Shown here piece by piece: positions 57,631 through 64,000 of a DNA stretch of 64,000 nt. The position numbers and the translations under genes are program-made. A model generated the notes under the pieces. That model ran no database searches and was not told where the DNA came from. It was given only the letters and a program-made list of their open reading frames with translations. The stretch's first letter is position 1; each line of letters begins with the position of its first letter. Source of the stretch: Shimia litoralis. Lineage in GTDB: Bacteria; Pseudomonadota; Alphaproteobacteria; Rhodobacterales; Rhodobacteraceae. Location: contig NZ_SULI01000001.1 of assembly GCF_005518135.1 (NCBI RefSeq), forward strand, positions 1 through 64,000. The letters run 5' to 3'.

Positions 57631-58493
57631 TTTGTTTTAAGGCTGGCGCGCGCGGCAATTATCGCGCCGCCAGTAATGAATATGGTTGCAAATGCCAAGG
57701 TCCAGCTTGGTTCAGCGACACCAACCCCAACAAGGACGAGAGTGGACAGTAAAGGTGCTGCATAAGATGCAGTCCCCAGAAGTTGAATGTCACCCCGTTT
57801 TACACCGATATCCCAGACATAAAATGCCAGTCCGACTGGGCCAAGGCCGAGTGCGATTGCTGAGGCCCAGCCAACAAAGCCGATGGGCCAGACGGTGTCT
57901 TCGAATGCCAGATGCATTCCCGCAGACAAGATCGCTGTTGCGACACAAAACACGGCGACAGTTTCGGTTGGGATGGCACCAAGGGTGCGCGAGATCACCG
58001 AATAACCGGACCACGTCAGCGCACAGGCGATGGCCAGCAAGTATCCAGGAATTGCGTCGGGGTTAAATGTGCTTGTGCCGCCTTGGATGATTAGGGCTGC
58101 GCCAAGAAACCCGAGACAGGCGCCCATAAGATGTCCTTTGCGTAAAGTTTCACCGGGCAGCAGGCCGGACATCAAGACAATGAGCAGCGGCCAGAGATAT
58201 GCAATCAGGCCAGCCTCGGCGGCGGGCGCAAGACGCAAGGCGCTAAAGTAAAGGGCGTGATAGCCAAACAGTCCAACCGTGCCGAACGCATATACTTTCC
58301 AGCTCACGTTCTTAAGTTTTGAGAACTGACCTGTGCGGATCGTCCAGATCAGGCCAATGGTGCCGCCAATCGTAAAGCAGATCGTATTCAGCAAAAGGGG
58401 GGGCGTTGGGGCAGTGCCAACGGTGAACAGCGCGAGCAGCGACCACAGTAATACGGCGCAAAAACCGACAAGCGTTGCTGAGGATCGCGTCAT
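57627..58493 (-). CDS. EamA/DMT-family transporter
   Basis: The 288-residue protein has ten hydrophobic spans in two EamA repeats. Markers are SALRLAPAAEAGLIAYLWPLL in the first and ATSYAAPLLSTLVL-type residues (GTASYAAPLLSTLVLVG) in the second. It resembles YddG-type exporters of aromatic or other amino acids. It is coupled by a four-base overlap to the LysR gene upstream, so its expression is probably regulated by, or together with, that gene. Confidence 0.88.
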   Translation of the reverse strand: MTRSSATLVGFCAVLLWSLLALFTVGTAPTPPLLLNTICFTIGGTIGLIWTIRTGQFSKLKNVSWKVYAFGTVGLFGYHALYFSALRLAPAAEAGLIAYLWPLLIVLMSGLLPGETLRKGHLMGACLGFLGAALIIQGGTSTFNPDAIPGYLLAIACALTWSGYSVISRTLGAIPTETVAVFCVATAILSAGMHLAFEDTVWPIGFVGWASAIALGLGPVGLAFYVWDIGVKRGDIQLLGTASYAAPLLSTLVLVGVGVAEPSWTLAFATIFITGGAIIAARASLKTN

Positions 58494-59437
58494 GGGGTAC
58501 TCACGTTTTCGATGGGAATGATCTGCAGGGTGTCTGACACTGATGCGGTTTTGTCAATTTCGTCAAGTATCCACTTTTCGAATGCTGCTATCTGAGGTCG
58601 GGTTTCGGCCCCCAAAGGGCACAGAAAGCGAAAGTGGGCCTTAAGGCCAAGTGCAACCTTGTATGGTGCAACAAGCCGCCCTTCGTGCAGATCCTTGATC
58701 ACCATCGCGCGCCGACCTAAGACAATTCCGGCCCCTGCCAATGCGGCGTCTACTGCGTGATCCGCTTGTGAGAAATGCGCACCATGTGTGGGCGTGTAGT
58801 CCATGCCCACAGCGCGAAACCATGTGGTCCAATCGCAAGGTGGGTCCAAGAAGTTGATGGAATTATCAAACATCAAGGGCGCGTTGCGCAAGCTTGATGG
58901 TGTTGGATACTGTGCCGCCATCTCAGGGGACATCACAGGTGTGACCCATTCTTGTCGTAAGGGGCGGGAATACAGCCCGGGATCGGGACCATTTCCGAAT
59001 CGAATCGCGACGTCAATTTCATCCTGTACAAAATCCATCAGCCGCAGGCTGGCCGTAAATCTGAGATCGATGTCAGGTTGCGCTCGGGCAAACTCGTAGA
59101 GCCGCGGGGCAAGCCATTTGGCGGTGAACGCCGGGCCCGCAGTGACGGTAAGCGTTGCGTTATCCTGCAGCCTGCGCGTCATGCGCCATGCCTTTGTGAG
59201 TTCGGTAAATCCGGCTGATGCGCCGGGTGCCAACATTCGCCCAGCTTCAGTCAGCTTTACCGCTCGGTTTAGGCGTACAAAGAGAGGTTTCCCAAGGTGC
59301 TCTTCAAGCGATTTTATCTGAAAGGACAGCGCCGCGGGGGTCACGTTGAGCTCGCTGGCTGCGAGTGCAAAGGACATGTGCCGTGCGGCAACTTCAAAAG
59401 CGCGTAACGCGGTAAGGGGGGGCAGTCGATCTGTCAT
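58490..59437 (-). CDS. LysR-family regulator (GcvA-like)
   Basis: The 315-residue regulator has an N-terminal winged helix-turn-helix (LPPLTALRAFEVAARHMSFA, ALAASELNVTPAALSFQIKS, FVRLNRAVKLTEAG), which is the GcvA subgroup pattern. A periplasmic-binding-protein-like effector domain follows. It overlaps the EamA transporter gene by four bases, suggesting it controls that exporter; effector and operator are unknown. The start ATG 59437 gives the expected length. Confidence 0.92.
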   Translation of the reverse strand: MTDRLPPLTALRAFEVAARHMSFALAASELNVTPAALSFQIKSLEEHLGKPLFVRLNRAVKLTEAGRMLAPGASAGFTELTKAWRMTRRLQDNATLTVTAGPAFTAKWLAPRLYEFARAQPDIDLRFTASLRLMDFVQDEIDVAIRFGNGPDPGLYSRPLRQEWVTPVMSPEMAAQYPTPSSLRNAPLMFDNSINFLDPPCDWTTWFRAVGMDYTPTHGAHFSQADHAVDAALAGAGIVLGRRAMVIKDLHEGRLVAPYKVALGLKAHFRFLCPLGAETRPQIAAFEKWILDEIDKTASVSDTLQIIPIENVSTP

Positions 59438-59545
59438 TTCACATTAGTATATCTTAACTGAAGTGATGAAAAGTCTCGTTTGTCCTTATGAAAGTAAAAG
59501 CGCATCTTGGTAACAGTTTAGATTTGTTAACTGAAAGGGTTCCCA

Positions 59546-59698
59546 ATGATCGAAGTAGCCTCCAGCGTACGCGTTCGCCAAGCCTATCAAGATGCCCACA
59601 AAGAGCGAGGGATGGTTTTGGTCAATTTGGGACGCTGGATCAAAAAAATGATTTCTTTTCCGCTGGGCGTGCGCGTCCTTACGGAGACGCCCCGCTGA
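59546..59698 (+). CDS. Small protein of 50 residues, unknown function
   Basis: The frame from ATG 59546 to TGA 59698 encodes MIEVASSVRVRQAYQDAHKE, then RGMVLVNLGRWIKKM and a basic C-terminus. AAGGG six bases upstream is a good ribosome site, the peptide is helical and amphipathic, and a perfect-palindrome terminator follows 21 bases on. It looks like the small basic proteins of Rhodobacterales genomes, but I do not recognise a family. It is divergent from the LysR gene. Confidence 0.6.
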   Translation: MIEVASSVRVRQAYQDAHKERGMVLVNLGRWIKKMISFPLGVRVLTETPR

Positions 59699-59717
59699 AC
59701 AACAGTTCTTACGAGGC

Positions 59718-59751
59718 AAAAAGGCCGGCCACATGTGTGGCCGGCCTTTGG
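59718..59751. terminator. Strong bidirectional terminator between the small gene and phaB
   Basis: AAAGGCCGGCCACA and TGTGGCCGGCCTTT form a perfect 14-bp stem with a two-base centre (59720-59749). Flanking AAAAA on the left gives a U-tract for the minus strand (phaB) and TTT on the right for the plus strand. It is placed 24 bases beyond the phaB stop. Confidence 0.9.
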
Positions 59752-59773
59752 TATTGATCGTCTAAGCGACTGC

Positions 59774-60496
59774 TTATGAGAAGAACTGACCGCCATTTGC
59801 AGAAATGGTCGAGCCGTTTACAAAGCTCGCGTCATCAGAGGCCAAGAACGCTACGCAGCGCGCGATTTCTTCTGGCTCGCCCAAACGTCCGGTTGGGATT
59901 TGGCTGATGATCGACTCGCGGACCTTTTCTGGGACTGCCATGACCATCTCTGTCGCGATGTAACCCGGGCAAACCGCGTTTGCAGTGATGCCTGCACGCG
60001 CACCTTCTTGGGCCAGTGATTTTACAATGCCAAGATCGCCAGCTTTGGTCGCGGCATAGTTCACTTGAGCAAATTGACCTTTTTGACCGTTCACCGAGCT
60101 GATCACGATAATGCGTCCGAACTTGCGTTCCCGCATGCCAGGCCAAATCGGGTGTACTGTATTGAACACGCCTGTCAGATTGGTGTCGATCACTTGATGC
60201 CACTGCTCAGGGGTCATTTTGTGGAACGGTGCATCGCGCGTGATGCCAGCATTGGCGACAACTACTTCGATGGGGCCAAGATCGGCTTCAACCTTGGCAA
60301 TGCCAGCAGCGCTGTCTTCATAGTTTGCGACGTTCCATTTGTACGTCTTGATGCCGGTTTCTTCGGTAAATTTGGCTGCAGCTTCGTCATTCCCCGCATA
60401 TGTTGCTGCTACGGTGTAACCCTCTGCTTTGAGACGTTTCGAAATTGCTTCACCGATGCCGCGTGAACCGCCGGTTACGAGTGCTACTCTTGCCAT
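59774..60496 (-). CDS. phaB: Acetoacetyl-CoA reductase
   Basis: PhaB reduces acetoacetyl-CoA to (R)-3-hydroxybutyryl-CoA with NADPH for PHB synthesis. The 240-residue SDR has TGGSRGIGEAIS (7-18), NAGITRD, and the catalytic serine and tyrosine in SSVNGQKGQFAQVNYAATKAG with the C-terminal GSTISANGGQF. A U-tract terminator follows it. It lies downstream of phaA but has its own leader and candidate operator. Confidence 0.95.
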   Translation of the reverse strand: MARVALVTGGSRGIGEAISKRLKAEGYTVAATYAGNDEAAAKFTEETGIKTYKWNVANYEDSAAGIAKVEADLGPIEVVVANAGITRDAPFHKMTPEQWHQVIDTNLTGVFNTVHPIWPGMRERKFGRIIVISSVNGQKGQFAQVNYAATKAGDLGIVKSLAQEGARAGITANAVCPGYIATEMVMAVPEKVRESIISQIPTGRLGEPEEIARCVAFLASDDASFVNGSTISANGGQFFS

Positions 60497-60553
60497 GATT
60501 TCCTCCAGTGTGGCCTAGTACTTGGTAATTCTGTTACGAAAGTTTACCGGAAT

Positions 60554-60592
60554 GTGCAACATTGTTGCGTGCGCAATTTGCCGCAATGCAGC
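60554..60592. promoter_or_regulatory. TGC-rich palindromic region upstream of phaB
   Basis: The plus strand reads GTGCAACATTGTTGCGTGCG then CAATTTGCCGCAATGCAGC. GCAAC-ATT-GTTGC (60556-60568) is a perfect palindrome, and TTGC/GCAA units recur about every ten bases. PhaR of related bacteria binds TGC-rich CTGCN3-4GCAG-type sites, so this is a candidate operator 58-96 bases before the phaB start. Confidence 0.5.
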
Positions 60593-60633
60593 TTTTATCC
60601 GGTATCCATGTAAATTTTTGATATCAAAGATGA

Positions 60634-60660
60634 AAAAAGGGCACCGAAAAGGCGCCCTTC
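60634..60660 (-). terminator. Intrinsic terminator after phaA
   Basis: On the minus strand AAGGGCGCC, loop TTTTC, GGTGCCCTT is followed by TTTT. The nine-pair stem has one G-T pair. It lies about 24 bases beyond the phaA stop, so phaA and phaB are probably separate transcripts or only partly linked. Confidence 0.87.
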
Positions 60661-60683
60661 TTGAAATTTTTTGATGCATCCAA

Positions 60684-61859
60684 TTATGGGCGCTCAAGAC
60701 ACATAGCGACACCCATGCCGCCACCGATGCAAAGTGTTGCGAGACCTTTTTTCGCGTCGCGACGCTTCATTTCAAACAACAGGGTGTTCAAAATGCGTGC
60801 CCCGGATGCGCCGATTGGGTGGCCGATTGCAATGGCGCCGCCATTCACGTTCACAATTGCTGGATCCCAGCCCATGTCTTTGTTCACGGCGCAGGCTTGC
60901 GCAGCGAATGCCTCGTTGGCTTCGACCAAATCAAGATCAGATGCAGACCAGCCCGCTTTGTCGAGGGCCTTGCGGGATGCATAGATCGGGCCAACGCCCA
61001 TGATCGACGGGTCAAGACCGGCGGTTGCATAAGACGCGATGCGGGCCAACGGCTCGATACCGCGTTTTTCGGCTTCTTCGGCGGTCATCAGCAATGCACC
61101 AGCGGCACCGTCATTCAAGCCAGAGGCGTTGGCAGCGGTCACCGAGCCGTCTTTGGCGAAAGCTGGTCGCAGTTTTTGCATTGCAGCCATAGTTGCCCCG
61201 TGGCGGATGTATTCGTCTGCATCCACAATGATCTCGCCCTTACGGGTTTTCACAGTGAATGGCACAATCTCGTCCACGAACTTGCCCGCTTTTTGAGCCG
61301 CTTCGGCTTTGTTTTGCGACGCAACAGCGAATTCGTCCTGCATGTCGCGGCTGATCTGCCACTGATTTGCGACGTTTTCAGCAGTTTGGCCCATATGATA
61401 CCCGTTGAAGGCATCCCAAAGACCATCGCGGATCATGGAATCAATGTATTTCACATCGCCCATTTTGTGACCGGCCCGAAGATGTGCAACGTGGGGAGAC
61501 AAAGTCATGTTTTCTTGACCACCTGCGGCCACGATTGCGGCATCACCCAACTGGATGTGCTGAGCGGCCAAGGCAACGGCCCGAAGCCCAGAGCCACAAA
61601 CTTGGTTGATACCCCATGCGGCGCTCTCGATCGGGAGGCCAGCGTTGACGTGGGCTTGGCGCGCAGGGTTTTGGCCTTGGCCCCCCGTAAGAACTTGACC
61701 CAAGATGGTTTCAGACACATCAGATTTTTCGATACCAGCGCGCTCTACCAGTGCAGACAGCATTGTCGCGCCTAGATCATGTGCGGGCGTGTTGGCGAAC
61801 GAACCGCCAAAGCTGCCGACGGCGGTGCGGGCTGCCGAAGCAATCACTACGTTAGTCAT
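60684..61859 (-). CDS. phaA: Acetyl-CoA acetyltransferase (beta-ketothiolase)
   Basis: PhaA condenses two acetyl-CoA into acetoacetyl-CoA. The 391-residue thiolase has the nucleophile loop [15 protein letters not shown] (Cys near residue 88), the NEAFAAQ motif, [20 protein letters not shown] and the second catalytic cysteine in [10 protein letters not shown]. The ATG at 61859 has AGAGGAAA upstream; a longer frame to 61964 is not supported. It is followed by an intrinsic terminator. Confidence 0.96.
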   Translation of the reverse strand: MTNVVIASAARTAVGSFGGSFANTPAHDLGATMLSALVERAGIEKSDVSETILGQVLTGGQGQNPARQAHVNAGLPIESAAWGINQVCGSGLRAVALAAQHIQLGDAAIVAAGGQENMTLSPHVAHLRAGHKMGDVKYIDSMIRDGLWDAFNGYHMGQTAENVANQWQISRDMQDEFAVASQNKAEAAQKAGKFVDEIVPFTVKTRKGEIIVDADEYIRHGATMAAMQKLRPAFAKDGSVTAANASGLNDGAAGALLMTAEEAEKRGIEPLARIASYATAGLDPSIMGVGPIYASRKALDKAGWSASDLDLVEANEAFAAQACAVNKDMGWDPAIVNVNGGAIAIGHPIGASGARILNTLLFEMKRRDAKKGLATLCIGGGMGVAMCLERP

Positions 61860-61911
61860 ATGTTTTTCCTCTACCAAAGATTCCGGCAAAAAGTGTTCAT
61901 AAATGTCGGAG

Positions 61912-61940
61912 ATTGCAAGTGTCTCCTCCTGCCTTGCAAT
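61912..61940. promoter_or_regulatory. Inverted repeat in the phaA leader
   Basis: ATTGCAAG (61912-61919) and CTTGCAAT (61933-61940) form a perfect 8-bp inverted repeat with a 13-base spacer, 53-81 bases before the phaA start. A TTGCTGCACTGCG stretch follows at about 61956. The TTGC/GCAA units resemble those before phaB, consistent with a common repressor such as PhaR (inference). Confidence 0.5.
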
Positions 61941-62010
61941 TGGTAAATAGAGGATTTGCTGCACTGCGACAACAGACAGGGTGTCTCATGTCTGGGCGAT
62001 GTGGATTCCG

Positions 62011-62856
62011 TTATGCGGCTGAACGCTTGGATTTGCGGTTTTCCCAAGGTGGTTTGACCGTTGGAGCCCCGAATAGAAAACCTTGCAAGCAGTTGAAACC
62101 AAGATCAGAAAGCACTGTAGCGTCTTCGCGCCTCTCGACACGGCTGGCGATGGTCAGCATATCCAAATTACGTGCGATATTTGAAATTCCGCCGGCTATG
62201 ATCTGATTTTCCTGGTCCAAGTGAATATCGCGCGTGAGCTGCCCATCGAACTTGATGATGTCAAAAAAGAAGTCCTTGAAGTACTTGAACGACGTAAACC
62301 CTGATCCAAAATCATCCAATGCAAATGAAATGCCTTTGGCCTGAAGGTCGTCCATAAAGTCGATCACGAGTTCGGGGACATGCATCGCTGATTTTTCAGA
62401 AATTTCCAAAATGAGGCGCTCCGCAATATGCGGATGATCATCCAGCGCGCGCTCGAGACTTTTGGTCCAGCGCCGGTATCCAATGGATCGTGCAGACATG
62501 TTAATGGAAAGCCGCAGAGCCGGATATCTGGCCAAAGCTTCAAGCCCGGTTTCTAGGGCGAGACAGTCCATCTGGCGGCCAATTTCCGTGTCCTCGATTG
62601 TATCCATAAAATCCTTGGCGGGGATGATCCGCCCCGTGTCATCGAGCACGCGAATAAGGCCCTCGTAAAACGCAGGGGTTTTCAAATCTGCGGCATTCAC
62701 AATGGGTTGATAGGCTAGGAGCACTTGTTTGTGCATGATGGCCGCCTTGACCATATCAAGCGTTTTGGTGTCGCGGGAGGCGAGCGCATAGTCCAGTGGC
62801 GTGTGGTGCCCGGGCGGTATGTCGGCAAGATCTCTTTTCTTAGTACGGCGGCCCAT
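62011..62856 (-). CDS. EAL-domain protein (cyclic-di-GMP phosphodiesterase-like)
   Basis: The 281-residue protein is essentially one EAL domain with no sensor or GGDEF. It retains the EAL glutamate as EGL (65-67), Asn119 (NMS), Glu151 (LEISE), Asp181/182 (DDFGSG), Lys202 (KFDG) and QG at 258-259. The usual AEGVE loop has become ASRVE (237-241). Hydrolysis of c-di-GMP is possible but not certain. It lies 151 bases upstream of phaA on the same strand. Confidence 0.82.
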   Translation of the reverse strand: MGRRTKKRDLADIPPGHHTPLDYALASRDTKTLDMVKAAIMHKQVLLAYQPIVNAADLKTPAFYEGLIRVLDDTGRIIPAKDFMDTIEDTEIGRQMDCLALETGLEALARYPALRLSINMSARSIGYRRWTKSLERALDDHPHIAERLILEISEKSAMHVPELVIDFMDDLQAKGISFALDDFGSGFTSFKYFKDFFFDIIKFDGQLTRDIHLDQENQIIAGGISNIARNLDMLTIASRVERREDATVLSDLGFNCLQGFLFGAPTVKPPWENRKSKRSAA

Positions 62857-62954
62857 CTCTGGCTCCTATTGCAATCCGCGCCAGAATGTCGCCAAACTTA
62901 TCAACAATCTCTTAAATCGACAGTTTGAGGCAAACCTTAACCGTTGGGGCAATT

Positions 62955-63566
62955 ATGAGCGAAAGATGTGGCTGGGTTGGCCTAGAAGACATTTACGTGG
63001 ACTATCATGATTTGGAATGGGGCGTGCCGGAATATGACAGTCGCGCCCTTTGGGAAAAGCTTGTTCTTGATGGGTTTCAAGCCGGGCTAAGCTGGCTGAC
63101 GATCTTGAAAAAACGAGATAATTTCCGCGAGGCATTTCAAGGGTTTGACCCCAATAATATTGCCGAATGGACCGAAGATGATGTCACGCGGCTGCTCGAC
63201 AATCCGGGTATCGTGCGCCATCGTGGCAAGATCGAGGCCACGATCGGAAATGCGAAAGCCTGGCAGCGCATTCAGCAGGCCGAAGGCTTTGACAATTTCT
63301 TGTGGAAGTATGTTGATTTTCAACCATGCCAGAACACGTGGCGGTCACAATCCGAGGTCCCGACCCAGACGCCTTTGTCGCTACAAATTTCGAAAGATTT
63401 GAAGAAAGAAGGGTTTCGGTTTTGTGGCCCGACGATCGTGTACGCTTTTATGGAGGCGGTGGGTATGGTCAACAATCACGTTGTGGGGTGTGCGCGTCAT
63501 GCCGAGGTGGCTCAGATGCCCAAGTCTGAAATGCGTAAGAAGTTCGAACAAACCAAGGCGCGCTGA
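62955..63566 (+). CDS. tag: DNA-3-methyladenine glycosylase I
   Basis: Tag removes 3-methyladenine from alkylated DNA. The 203-residue protein has the zinc-site cysteine and histidine (ERCGWVG and YHDLEWG), the FQAGLSWLTIL helix, the KRDNFREAF segment, and the C-terminal zinc ligands in NNHVVGCARH. The ATG at 62955 gives the family length; a longer frame to 62925 is not supported. Confidence 0.94.
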   Translation: MSERCGWVGLEDIYVDYHDLEWGVPEYDSRALWEKLVLDGFQAGLSWLTILKKRDNFREAFQGFDPNNIAEWTEDDVTRLLDNPGIVRHRGKIEATIGNAKAWQRIQQAEGFDNFLWKYVDFQPCQNTWRSQSEVPTQTPLSLQISKDLKKEGFRFCGPTIVYAFMEAVGMVNNHVVGCARHAEVAQMPKSEMRKKFEQTKAR

Positions 63567-63629
63567 CTTAGCAGCCTTGGTTTGCCAAATTATTTGACTG
63601 GGGAGCGGTCTTGCCCGCGTCCTGGATGC

Positions 63630-64000
63630 CTAGAGCATGTGACGCGCACGTGCGCCACGTTCGATACCCGCAGCGTGCAGGCGATCAATGTCCAGCTCAT
63701 ACCGAATTTCTTCGAGAAGACGCAATTCATCCTCGTGGATTTTTCCGTCAGCCGCTGCAACGTCGCACGCAAGAGCGTAAGCTGTCTCAGTCAACCTCTG
63801 AGGTAGGCTTTCTCTGATAAGCCCAAACAACGCAGCCAAGCCGTCTTCTTGTTCAAAAAGGTCAAATACAGTTTGAGACACGGGTTTCATGCGGTCGATG
63901 TCATATTCTGCAAAAATTGGAAGATTGTTCACGGCAGATTGAATTTTGACCAGCTCTGCGGTGCGGATGTTTTCATCCGATGCGGAAATGGCGACCATCA
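63630..64000 (-). CDS. TerB-like protein, N-terminus cut by the window edge
   Basis: The visible ~122 residues show the TerB helical fold: SASDENIRTAELVKIQ, PVSQTVFDLFEQEDGL, LACDVAAADGKIHEDELRLL and a C-terminal ARGARARHML-type end (IERGARARHML). The family often has about 25 more residues before this point. The methionine at 63998 is therefore probably internal and the gene continues past the right edge. Despite the tellurite-resistance name, function is unknown. Confidence 0.72.
   Translation of the reverse strand, partial: MVAISASDENIRTAELVKIQSAVNNLPIFAEYDIDRMKPVSQTVFDLFEQEDGLAALFGLIRESLPQRLTETAYALACDVAAADGKIHEDELRLLEEIRYELDIDRLHAAGIERGARARHML

Overview
The window reads as an ordinary stretch of chromosome from an alphaproteobacterium, most likely a Rhodobacterales (Roseobacter-type) marine bacterium. 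This is inferred from gene families and gene order: thiCOSGEFD under a TPP element, pgsA-moaD-moaE, pyrB with a pyrC homologue and plsY, the 44-aa aa3-type cytochrome oxidase subunit IV, etf-QO followed by a TPR protein and ispE, and phaA/phaB. Base composition is moderately GC-rich with ordinary coding density. I see no rRNA, tRNA, insertion sequence, prophage or CRISPR array.

Left edge to 7.4 kb: the end of a family 2 glycosyltransferase and a coupled gene of unknown function face the thiamine operon (minus strand, thiC-thiO-thiS-thiG-thiE-thiF-thiD). Nearly all thi genes overlap by a few bases, and a TPP riboswitch precedes thiC. 7.7-12.3 kb (plus): an ABC-2 exporter pair, an S49 peptidase, a zinc-ribbon microprotein, a Ca2+/Na+ antiporter and a short-chain reductase. 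12.5-18.2 kb: uvrC, a convergent DEAD-box RNA helicase, then pgsA and the two molybdopterin synthase subunits. 18.2-24.5 kb: an envelope pair (coiled-coil membrane protein plus OmpA/BON protein), divergent ubiA and rsmE, and gshA.

24.5-31.5 kb (minus): a long cluster starting with pyrB and running through three small membrane proteins, a dihydroorotase homologue that has lost its metal ligands, plsY, a DUF6625 protein and a DUF805 protein, ending at an intrinsic terminator. A secreted protein lies beyond it. 31.7-38 kb (plus): a uracil-DNA glycosylase lacking the usual Fe-S cysteines, moaB and an RND efflux pair. 38-45.8 kb: a DsbD-domain protein, YqgE/AlgH, TsaC/Sua5, a DmdC-like acyl-CoA dehydrogenase with a metallo-hydrolase, a DUF6173 protein, a lipoprotein and AzlCD. 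45.8-49.2 kb: fdhD-mobA-mobB-moeA. With moaB, moaD and moaE, this gives the window much of a molybdenum cofactor pathway.

49-57.7 kb: greA, etf-QO, a TPR protein, ispE, a polyprenyl diphosphate synthase, a DUF2007 protein, a methyltransferase and a DUF465 protein. 57.6-64 kb: an EamA exporter with a LysR regulator, phaB and phaA (each with its own terminator and candidate operators), an EAL-domain protein, tag and a truncated TerB-like gene at the right edge.

I did not find a clearly new multi-gene system. The points most worth a second look are the pyrB cluster with its degenerate dihydroorotase and membrane microproteins, the glycosylase without its Fe-S ligands, the pha operators and the left-edge locus.
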